From positions 179,477,001 to 179,541,000 of the forward strand of contig JAZHRO010000073.1 of assembly GCA_037157565.1 (NCBI GenBank): a stretch of DNA of 64,000 nt, given 5' to 3'. Source of the stretch: Thalassia testudinum (Eukaryota; Streptophyta; Magnoliopsida; Alismatales; Hydrocharitaceae). The position numbers and the translations under genes are program-made. Under the pieces are notes generated by a model, which was not told the DNA's origin, searched no databases, and saw only the letters and a list, made by a program, of their open reading frames with translations. Positions 1 through 8,263 of the stretch are shown here, piece after piece; the stretch's first letter is position 1; every line of letters starts with the position of its first letter.

Positions 1-1221
1 GCAAACAAATCACAAGATAGAGATGTGGAACAAATCTGATATATATTACTTCCAATGTCAATTACAATAAACTATGAAAGCATAAAAGAGAGGAGGGTGA
101 AAGGAAATCTCCCGAATCGGCTGTTTGGTGAGACGACGGTGCCTGTCGGAAGCTCGGACGAAGGAGGTGAGGAGCGGGACGACGGAGGTGAGATGCAGAA
201 GGACGTCGGGTAGAGGAAAGCTTCAGCGTGGCTCCGAAATGGAGGTGAGAAGATGGAGGTGATCTACTACCGGAATGGAGGTGGGAGGACAGCTCCCAGG
301 TGACCTATGAATAGGGATGGGAAGATGGACGAATGTTTGGTGAAGCAGAGGTTTGTTACACTAATAGGAGCCTTGGGAGCTTGAGAACAAGTTCTAACAG
401 AGCGTGGATAGGCTTGCTAGAGCTTGGGAGTAGGTGGGAGTAGAGTAGGTAGAGATGGCTTGGAAGGGAGGGGGTGTAGGTCCTTTTATAGTGGAGAAGA
501 GGCAAAAAAAGGTATGCCCACTCATGCCCGCTCACAACCACAGCTAGCTCTGTTGGCGTGTGCAGAATTAGCAACGGCTATAAGCGTCACTGTAAGTCCA
601 TCTCATGCATCGCTGTAGGTCCAGCTTATGCATAGCTGGTGCTGTGCTCCCCTGCCTTTGCCCCGCGCATGAGCGCCCACGCACACAGCGCAGTGCCCCA
701 GCGCGAGCACGCGCACGTGCGGTGGCGCATGCGTGCGTTGGGCAGCCTAGGCTACGCCACGTGGTGCAGTCTGGGCCGTCCATCTTCTTGTTGTAGGGGC
801 TACTACAAAGGTCGGATTGAGTCGATTTTTGCGCTGTTAGGCTAAGATCGTCGACTCGAATCCCTCCGCGCGGTCAAATTTATCATTTGAAGCTCCAAAT
901 TATGTCTCCTAGTCCCTTGGTAGTTGATCTTCCTTGGACTGCATATGGTGCTACGGGACTCCGATTGAGGCAATTTCAGAAACGTTGGACTCCGATTGTC
1001 GTCTTGAACAGATCTGTATGGTCGGATCATCAATCTGAGGCTCCAAAATAAATACCCTTCTCTCCTGACCACAAAAAGGACACAATTAACCTAAATTATA
1101 TACAACTACTCTAAATGCATGATGATGCGTGCTATGCAATATTTATAACATGAAATGCAAATCTAAGCCTAGGAACATGAATGAATAGGGCATTTTACCC
1201 TCAATAAATGTGTTTACATCA
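1..1221 (-). repeat. Partial LTR, left end of element A (U3/R portion)
   Basis: This LTR enters from outside the window and ends with TTTACATCA at 1221, the same right-hand end seen in the B, C and H LTRs. It shares their layout. An inverted TATA box (ccttttatag, 482-491) reads on the minus strand, a G-box (ccacgtgg) lies near 757-764, and the block from about 810 to 1221 matches the other LTRs (for example ctctaaatgcatgatgatgc and the tgcaatatttata run). It lacks the tRNA-like module of the other copies and differs strongly from the right LTR at 3606-4953. The two may therefore not be partners of one insertion. No polypurine tract follows 1221, so the junction with the gag remnant may be a deletion. 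Confidence 0.7.
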
Positions 1222-1391
1222 GGAAGGATCAGAGAATCTGGGATCAAAGGCCCCAGTTTGGAACCCGTGAGGTTCTGAATAATGCTGGCTCATAGGTTGA
1301 GCCGCATCCAGTTGATTCACGAACTCCCGTCCAGAAGGAGCTCGCAAAGAATGGAATCCCAAATTCTAGGATTGAGTGGATCGAGAATTAT

Positions 1392-2263
1392 TCATTGAGT
1401 TCCTGCCATCCACTTCTCCATCCTTTTGGTAACAAAGTCCACCTTATCTAGTTTATTACAAATCAGTTCCATATCGAATGAACGAGAGTCGTGGACCTCA
1501 TTAACATTCGATCTGGGTTGTTGGGACCAGTTAAAAGTATCCATGGAGGCATGATTGATTGAATTTTCACTCATTTCCTCAAATAAATCGTGCATGCTAT
1601 CTACATCTTTATTGAGGAAATTGCCTCCGCAAGAAGCATCCACGTGACTTCTGAGTTGCTCAGTCAACCCGTGGTAAAAAATCTGCACGAGCTGCCATTT
1701 CAACACCTCGTGGTGTGGACACTTCCGTAATAGGTCCTAGAATCGCTCCCAGGCCGCATGAAACTACTCCCCCGGCCGCTGGGCGAAGGTAGTAATCACC
1801 TGTCTCAGAGCATTGGTACGTCCAACATGGAAGAATTTCTTCAGGAAAGCTGATTTCATATCGTTCCAGGTTGCAATCAGCCTTCCTATGGTCCTGTACC
1901 AATGAGCGGCTTTATCCCTAAGAGAGTGGGGAAAGAGCCTCATGATCATCTACTCTTCATTCACGTTTCGTGCCTTGGTGGTTTGCACCAAAGTGGTCAA
2001 GTCCTCCAAATGCTGAAACGAGTCTTCAGAGCCAAGCCCATGAAAGTGTTTGATCAGGCTTAACACCTGGGGCTTGATTTCTACGTCTCCAGCAGAAATC
2101 TGGACGGTGGAACATTCCCCGTAATTTGAAGGATCATAAAAATCCTTCAAGGGCGAGCACCCTGCATTCTCTGGAACCATTCTTTCATTCTCTGCATTTG
2201 TTCTATCTACCTTGGAAACATCTCCTGCTAATTCTGAGGCAGAGGAGGTTGTTGATCGGCCAT
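1392..2263 (-). pseudogene. Ty3/gypsy (Athila/Tat-type) gag remnant
   Basis: This is the capsid region of a plant gypsy Gag, read on the minus strand in broken frames. A start-like ATG is at 2263, in the same context (ATGGCCGATCA) as the gag-internal Met in element G at 42598. The conserved blocks follow in order: KDFYDPSNY and IKPQVLSLIKHFHGL (about 2150-2030), RLFPHSLRDKAAHWYRTIG (about 1945-1885), then WQLVQIFYHGL, DASCGGNFLNKD and DLFEEMSENS (about 1700-1560). Stops near 2226, 1950 and 1765 break the frame. The same blocks occur in the gag of G at 42700-43310, so the assignment is firm. No protease or pol follows. The frame ends near 1392, 170 bp from the LTR, so this copy is gag-only and inactive. 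Confidence 0.9.
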
Positions 2264-3582
2264 GGGATCAATTTGGCCAAAATCCAATTTATGCCACCTA
2301 GAATACTCTAATGGTCCTTCTAATCAGAGATCCAATGACCTCCTTCCAAGCATAAACTAGGAAGAGGTCGGAAGGAGGTTGGAAGGACTGGGGATAAGAA
2401 CCCTGCAGCATAATAAAATAAGCTTTTCCTTAAGTAGGGTAGCCTAAGGATCTACACACTCTGAGAATCCATCTTAAGATTCTAGACGATTTACTCTACT
2501 TGCGTCCAATCAATCCAACCAGTTAAAAAGAGGGACGGGGAGAAGGTTCTTCCTTTGGCTTGCGCCTCCAATTCCTAGTGTACCCCCTAGCCACGATCAT
2601 TTGACGCTACTCCCCTAGCTAGACATCAGATTGATTGGTACAAGGAGGTTAATCGTAAACAATCTCAGACTGGGCCCTGAAAAGCGAATCAGTCCTTAAG
2701 GCCAACATCTACTTGATTTTATTTAGGCCTAGGATTGTAGTGCTTATAGAATGTGGTGGGCCCTTAAGATGGGTTGTGCCCATAATGATCGATTGGATAT
2801 GTGTGAGTGCATGCACAACCAGGGTTTTTAAGCAAGATTACTTTTGATGAGTGGATTTTAAGGTTCAAATCTTGTTTAAGTATCTTTTAGGGTTTAGAAT
2901 TTGGTTAATTCAATCAAGTTTCAGAAGCAAACTAGATTTTCAAGCATGATTGAAGATCTTTTCCTTTTGAAATCAAAAAGTAAAGTGGAGTGCCTGGTAT
3001 TGACCTAAATTGAAAACCCTAAAGGGAAGCTACTTGATGAGTTGATTTTAGATTGAGTGGTGCAACCCAAACAACTCAAACAATTGGCCAAAATTGCACC
3101 ACTGAGTTAGGCACACAAGATGATTAACCTAGATTAATTTATACTCTTTTATATGTTGATTTGTGTGTACTGGTTCCATAGATCGGAATCCCGGTTGAGT
3201 AGATAAAAATCAATTAGGTTACGTGCCTTGAATGTGGGTGTATGTAGTATGTATGTTTGATTTACCCCACAAGAAGTATCTTTTTGTTTTTTTTTTTTTT
3301 TTACGAGGGTGAGATGAATGTGGGTGGAAATCAAAGCAACCAAACTAATCCTAGGATTTATGCAAACACCTAGGTTAATTGGGGTTTGATTTAGGATTGT
3401 GAAATGAAATCTATGGAGGGGGAAGAATGGGGAGCACTTACAGTTATCTTCAACTGCACTTTACACCAATCTACCACTTGGAGATTCCCTATTGAGGTAC
3501 CTGCAAAACAATAGATGAGAAATAAAGCAAGTTAGAAAATAATAAAGTGCGTGAAATGCGAACAGAAAATCGAGAATCGTTG
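2264..3582 (-). other. Untranslated leader of element A
   Basis: No coding signal is visible in this stretch between the primer site and gag of element A. It matches the leader of B (9758-10880) and H (59717-60835) over long blocks, such as the run around the motif ctagctagacatcagattg (about 2615-2635). It contains the inverted repeat AGTGGTGCAA (3056-3065) with TTGCACCACT (3094-3103), conserved in B and mostly in H, and a poly-T run near 3286-3302. The homology links a gag-bearing element to elements that carry a different reading frame. Confidence 0.75.
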
Positions 3583-3605
3583 CCTCCCCGGCAATGTCAC
3601 CAAAA
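3583..3605 (-). promoter_or_regulatory. Primer binding site of element A (tRNA-Asp type)
   Basis: The reverse complement reads ttttggtgacattgccgggg. This resembles the complement of the 3' end of plant tRNA-Asp(GUC), TGGCGCCGTTGCCGGGG, with three differences. It directly abuts the LTR start TG at 3606. That places the 5' LTR to the right and the element on the minus strand. Confidence 0.85.
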
Positions 3606-4953
3606 TGTTGGTTGTAGAAAATTACGTGATCAGAGTTGGATCTTGAAACCCGTCGTTGAAGTTCGATTTGTGGAGCAATCCATCAACAGATAAAATTTTA
3701 CGTAAATTCGTAAATAAATTTCGGGTCGAACGTAGGAAGGCTACGTCGATCTAAAATCCGCGATTATATTTTTTTGGTATTTTTTTGTTTAAAAGCGAGA
3801 TAATCACAATGGAATTGATATTAACACTAAGAGAGAGAGAGAACAATCACTTGATATATCAATAATGATTTTACAGCTAGAAAGCAGGAAATGATTACAA
3901 CTAGAAAGCGGGAAAGGATTACAGTTAGAAAGTGGGAAATTCTATTCTAGAAAGCGATAAAAAAAGGGAGAGAGATATTATACTCCTCGATGGTTGCTTG
4001 CAGGATGAGCTGGACATTACGATGCCTGGAAGACAAAGGACGGAGCGGGAAGAAGGAGGATGAAGCAGGAAGAAGCAGGGACGAGGCAGAGCGTCATTGT
4101 CGTTGTGTGATCCACTTCCGAAATAGGGCGAGAAAACTTTGGATTTGACTCTAAAGGAGCATCCTAAGTGTGGGACAATCTTCTCTAGAGCTTTAGAGAG
4201 GGAGAGAGGTGGAGGAAGGGATGAGAATTTCGTAGGGTAGGGGTCTCCTTTTATAGTTGCAAGGATTGGGGGCAATTTGGTCATTACAAATTCAAAACAT
4301 TAAATGAGGGGGTCTTTAGTGACGGAATTAAGCATCACTAAAGACCCCACATCGCTGCAGCTCTACGCACACGCCCGCACCTCCTTGCCTTCTGCGTCTC
4401 CTCACCTGCCCACGCAAGATTAGCCATCCAATCTCAAGATCGGATGGCTTAAAACACTCCTCGCCACTTCATCTTCAACGTAACCACGCTCCCGTGCATG
4501 CGATGGAGCGTGCAGAAGCGCATCATCATGCGTGTATGTGCTCCTCGCCCATCCATCGCGCCACATCGCCTGCATCGACGCCGCTCGCCCTTCATCCAAC
4601 GGTGGAATCGAGCCGCTCCCATGCCCGCATCTTGATTTGAGGCACAGCGGCAATCGAACCCGCGCCTCTGCCTCGCGGAGAGATGCTCGCTCACTGGGCT
4701 ATGCATGCGTTTGAGGCGTGCGAATGGTTTTCTGCACGAGCGACCATGGTCGTTGGATCAAGATCCAACAACCCAGATCGTCCGCGCCTTTTCCCTTAGG
4801 AGGATGAGAGCAGACGCGTCTGAGTAAATCTTGGCCGTTGGATAAAGATCCAACGAATAGGATCGCGTGATGGAGAATCCTTTGAAATTCATCTGCGGGT
4901 CCATGGGTCAATTGGGCGGCTAAGATGGCACCACATGCCGCCATCTTGGCTGT
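3606..4953 (-). repeat. Right (5') LTR of element A, first part
   Basis: The LTR starts TGTTGG at 3606 beside the primer site and is interrupted at 4953 by element B. It resumes at 12641 and ends at 13083, giving about 1.79 kb in total, the same length as the H LTR. It carries four CTAGAAAGC-type tandem units (3877-3960), an inverted TATA box (4247-4256) and a 14-bp perfect inverted repeat (4309-4322 with 4335-4348). It also has a tRNA-like module (about 4635-4710) and two GATCCAAC-type palindromic words (about 4750-4775 and 4835-4855). All read in element sense on the minus strand. Confidence 0.85.
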
Positions 4954-4982
4954 TGTTGAACGTACGGGCAACGGCACCAAAA
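4954..4982 (-). other. Aberrant 3' terminus: duplicated LTR tip plus primer site
   Basis: Outside the normal LTR start (TG at 4983) lie another LTR tip, TGTTGAACGT (4954-4963), and a sequence matching the primer site (gggcaacggcaccaaaa, 4966-4982). In element sense the 3' LTR ends in ...gttcaaca, continues into a primer-site copy, and ends again in cgttcaaca next to the target duplication. Primer-site DNA normally follows only the 5' LTR. Its presence at the 3' end fits plus-strand strong-stop DNA that copied the tRNA tail and was not trimmed. Confidence 0.65.
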
Positions 4983-5675
4983 TGTTGAACGTCAGGTTGC
5001 TACGCTAACGTGTTCAATTTTGAAAACCTGTCGTCGTAGTATGAAAGTGAAGAACTCGTGTTCAACAAATAAAATTTATACCGGAATGGAAATCCCAAGT
5101 CGAACATAGGGAGGCGGACGTTTGATTTAAAAAAATTCGCGTTTGTTTTATTTGTCATGAAATAAATTAATTGATTAGAACTATCTATCTATTTACACTA
5201 AATAAAGGAGAAAGAGAGAGAGAGAGAATAATACAAATAAAAATCAAAAGAGATATAGAATGGACATGGAATTCATCATCAAAAAGATTGTTCATTACAC
5301 TAAACATTATGATTAGAAAGAGGGAAAATGATTACACTAGAAAGCAGTAAATCTACTCTAGAAAGCAGTAAATCTATTCTAGAAAGTAGTAAAAAGAATG
5401 GGGAGAGTGATATCCTCCTCGACGGTCGCTTGGAGGACGAGCAGGACGGGATGACGTCTAGACGAAGGAGGATGGAGTAGGACGAAGGAGGACGAAGCAG
5501 GAAGAACGGGAATGGGGCAGCACGTCATCGTCGTCGTGGGATCCGCTTTCAAAAGGGGGACGAAAAATTGACTTTATCTCACGAGAAGCATCCCAGGTGT
5601 GGGACAAGCTTCTCTTGAGCATTGGAGAGGGAGAGAAGAGAAGGAAGGGATGAGAATTTCGTATGGAGGGGATCT

Positions 5676-5685
5676 CCTTTTATAG
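5676..5685 (-). promoter_or_regulatory. TATA box of element B 3' LTR
   Basis: The reverse complement is CTATAAAAGG, a strong plant TATA box. The same ten bases occur in the same LTR position at 482-491, 4247-4256, 11610-11619, 15634-15643, 55577-55586 and 61579-61588, always in element sense. Each is preceded in element sense by an inverted repeat or its remnant within roughly 25-70 bp. Confidence 0.75.
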
Positions 5686-6014
5686 TTGCAAGGAGTGGGG
5701 GCAATTTGGTCATTACAACTTTAAAAACATTAATTCAGGACCTTTAGTGACGGATAAAATCGTCGCTAAAGGTCCGAACGTGGCCTTTGTGGGTGGCGTA
5801 CGTGCGCCCGCTCACCTCCTCGCACGTAACGCACTCGCACGTCCAGTTGATCTCAGCGATCAGATGGCTTAAATCGCGCTACCGCACACCTCCTTTGCAC
5901 GCCTGCCAACGTGCAATTCCCCGTGACGCGCGGGCATGCATGGACACGTCATCTTGATTGAGCGCGCGTGGCCGTTGGATCGCAATCGTGTGGTCGATCG
6001 GGCACACGCTTCCC

Positions 6015-6090
6015 CTCCAATTGTAGCGCGGCGCGGATCGAACGCATGCCTACGCTTCGTGTTAGAGTGCTCGACCAACGCGCTATGGGT
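6015..6090 (-). other. tRNA-like module in U3 of element B (left LTR)
   Basis: On the minus strand an A-box-like word TAGCGCGTTGGTCGAGC (6069-6085) is followed after about 25 bp by a B-box-like word GCGTTCGATCCGC (6032-6044), the spacing expected for RNA polymerase III promoters inside tRNA genes. The middle contains TCTAACAC, as in the anticodon loop of tRNA-Val(AAC). The stems pair poorly, so it is not a functional tRNA gene. Counterparts occupy the same LTR position at 4635-4710, 11965-12040, 15990-16062, 55947-56018 and 61950-62010. Confidence 0.6.
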
Positions 6091-6212
6091 GCATTTGTGT
6101 CGAGTGCCTAACTTAAGCACGGGCATGTCACAGCCGTTGGATCTTGATCCAACGGCGGGGAAGGGCTGATGCGGAGGCCTTCAGCGGGTGCATGCAGATG
6201 ATTGGGTGGCTG

Positions 6213-6236
6213 AGATGGCACCACGTGGTGCCATCT
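6213..6236. promoter_or_regulatory. Perfect 24-bp palindrome with G-box core
   Basis: The left arm is AGATGGCACCAC and the right arm GTGGTGCCATCT, with no mismatch and no spacer. The centre is CACGTG, the plant G-box bound by bZIP and bHLH factors. The same palindrome is perfect in the C LTR (16198-16221), imperfect with an intact core at 12159-12182 and 62126-62149, and with a lost core in two copies (4922-4945, 56131-56154). Position in the U3, upstream of the TATA box, suggests an enhancer. Confidence 0.65.
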
Positions 6237-6689
6237 TGGCCGTCCATCTTCTAGATGATGTAGATGGTGCCACGGGTGTCGGAATGACTCGATTTTTGCG
6301 TCGTTAGGCTGCGATCGTCGATCTGAATCCATCCGTGTGATTGGATTTGTCGTTTGAAGTGTGGATTCATACCATCTTGGCCCTTGATCTTCTAGGGTTC
6401 CCCGATCTCTATCTGATGCTACAGATGTCTGATTAGGGCGATCTTGGAGTAGTTGAACTCCAATTGTCGCCCTAGTCACATCTGTACGGTTGGATCTTCG
6501 ATCCGAGGCCCTGATAAAAAGTTTGCCCTGTCCATGAACATAAAAGGAGACAATTAACCTCCATTTTATTCAAACTACTCTAAATGCAAGATGATGCATG
6601 TTATGCAATATTTATAGTATGCAATGCAATCCTATGCTTAAGAACATGCATAAATAGACATCTTAAGTAGTGTAAGCATGTTTACATTA

Positions 6690-6730
6690 TACCCCCATGC
6701 CTATCTTTTGCTACTCCCTAGCAAAAACTA
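6690..6730 (-). promoter_or_regulatory. Terminal polypurine tract and adjoining hairpin, element B
   Basis: The reverse complement of 6690-6700 is gcatgggggta, the plus-strand primer tract beside the 3' LTR. Next to it lies a hairpin with 8-bp arms, TTTTGCTA (6706-6713) and TAGCAAAA (6719-6726), and a 5-base loop. The same arrangement recurs in C, D, E, G and H. Confidence 0.8.
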
Positions 6731-7899
6731 TATGTTATTTATAAAAGAATCAGGTTGGATTATTTGGGCTTGAGTTATTTTCAATCACTAAGAAAATGTC
6801 TACTTAGGATCTGAACTTTCAAAGACACAACAATGCCCGAGTATCTGCCAAAATGCAGACCGCCTCAAGCCCTCGCCTTATTCAAAGAAAATTTTCTTTC
6901 TCTTTTTTCCTCTTTTCTAATTTGTTTGGATTTTTAAGTTTTAGGGTTTAAGAGTGGCTTTCTATGGCCATTTAACTCACCCAAGATTTGATGAGAACCC
7001 AAAGTTCTAAGCACCTTATTGTGAATGTGATAGACTCGTTGACCGGTAGTTAAAACGAACTTCGGATTTCTACGCCTCTAGGTGACCTAAAAAAGAGAAT
7101 TCTGCCAAAAGGTGTATCTTTACAACCGGTAGCTTTCTCCCTACCTTTATTTTTTACGGGGTCAACATAAGGGTAAATCCAGTGTATATCTCCCCGGTTT
7201 ATTCTAATTCTCCACTTCGTCCTAAGTGTTTTGGGAATTTTCAGTGCATTTATTGAGCTGGGTTCTGGACAACCAGTCGATGACCTGTTACCACCGACAA
7301 CTTGCCAGCCATACTCGTGCGGCGAAGTGTGGCTTATTTCTTTCTTTTCTCCCTTTTTTTCTTTTCTTTTTAACTCTTTTTTTTAAGTAGGTGGCTTCCC
7401 TGGTCTAAGATTTACCTAAAGGCAGCAAAAAGAGAAAGATCCAGTGACTGGGCTATGGACAACCTACCTATGGGCTATTACCCATGATAACTTGCCAGCC
7501 ATATCACCCTAGAAGGTTCATTAGCTACCCAATTTCCGTTAAAATCATCAAACAACGAGTCAGTGCAAAGAAAGTGTGTAGATGCTAAAATCTCAAAGTT
7601 CCCTCAAATCAGAGGGCGGGTTGATAAGTCGTATACTTATCACCCAAACTTATTTACTCCAATTAAAATAGAATTCAGGTTAGCGAGGACTCGAAAAACA
7701 AATCCACATTTTAATGGATACACGGGTTGATTAAGTCTGAAGACCTAAAGGGTCTTTGTGTTCAAATCATAATGTAGTATTTCCTAAGATTGAAAATTTT
7801 CTTAAACATAAGTTCTCTTTCCTAGTTCCATTTTTTCTTTATTAAAAGAAAATAAAACAAATCTACGGAGCTGACGAATAAATTCAGAGATGAATATCC
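6731..7899 (-). other. Region between the two polypurine tracts, element B
   Basis: No reading frame is convincing here. The stretch contains a direct repeat of about 58 bp, imperfect, at 7258-7318 and 7447-7505. Both copies end in acaacttgccagccata or a close variant. A long pyrimidine tract lies at about 7328-7386. Homologous regions with the same pair of repeats are at 17238-17294 plus 17462-17516 in C and 57175-57231 plus 57376-57430 in H. The function is unknown. Its conservation in elements without coding capacity suggests a cis-acting RNA role. Confidence 0.6.
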
Positions 7900-7936
7900 A
7901 ACCCGCCATGCCTATCCAATGCAATGTCCTCATTGT
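7900..7936 (-). promoter_or_regulatory. Internal polypurine-like tract, element B
   Basis: In element sense the sequence runs caatgaggacattgcattgg and then into an aggcatggcggg-type tract. The same pair of motifs (gaggacat or gagggcat, then gcatggg plus G-run) recurs inside C, D (23080-23115), E (53171-53208), G (45501-45540) and H (57850-57885). Here the tract is mutated to cgccatgcc. Confidence 0.55.
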
Positions 7937-8047
7937 ATTAAAAAGACATAAAACAGAGTGGAATAGCGTAGAAAGCACCTGAATTGCGTGAATGCCAGGT
8001 CCACTCCGAGATGAAAACTAAAAAGAACTGTATACGTGCTGAATTTA

Positions 8048-8065
8048 GTGCCTTCAGCTAGGCAC
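8048..8065 (-). ncRNA. Conserved RNA hairpin downstream of the coding region, element B
   Basis: The arms GTGCCT (8048-8053) and AGGCAC (8060-8065) enclose a 6-base loop. The hairpin lies between the end of the long frame and the internal polypurine tract. The equivalent hairpins in C (18072-18087), D (23279-23296), E (52911-52928), G (45357-45375) and H (57995-58012) keep pairing while bases change. No transcript evidence is available from sequence alone. Confidence 0.6.
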
Positions 8066-8263
8066 ACTATACAAAGAAGAGATAAAGAATTCACAGGTAC
8101 AGATCAGAATCAGAATAAATAGAAGAAACCTCTGACCTGTCAGCAGATGTCCACAAATGTGGACCAGATTGTGGTGCAGACCCATACCCCATAATCGAGA
8201 ATATCTCAGGTTCTAGATAAAAATTACCTAAAACCTAAAATCAGTATGCAAGCAGGGTCGAGC

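Larger units (their letters stand above)
4983..6689 (-). repeat. 3' LTR of element B
   Basis: This 1.7-kb LTR reads on the minus strand. In plus coordinates it shows CTAGAAAGC-type repeats (about 5310-5395), an inverted TATA box ccttttatag (5676-5685) and a 15-bp inverted repeat (5738-5752 with 5761-5775). It also has a tRNA-like module (about 6015-6090), a CCGTTGGATC/GATCCAACGG palindrome (about 6133-6154) and a perfect 24-bp palindrome with a CACGTG core (6213-6236). The expected CA end at 6689 has become TA (the right-hand copy keeps CA). Confidence 0.9.

Noticed and set aside
4635..4710. Functional tRNA gene
   Set aside because: A- and B-box-like words are present, but the acceptor, D and anticodon stems do not pair well here or in the other five copies, and all lie in LTRs. 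Kept as tRNA-like modules only.
5205..5230. GA-rich runs in the LTRs as satellite or CRISPR-like repeats
   Set aside because: Short simple-sequence runs within LTRs. No array with regular spacers exists anywhere in the window.
5869..6479. Overlapping 77-123 codon frames in the B LTR and their counterparts at 11681-12425 and 55614-56490
   Set aside because: They cover palindromic promoter sequence, differ between LTR copies and have no protein family resemblance.
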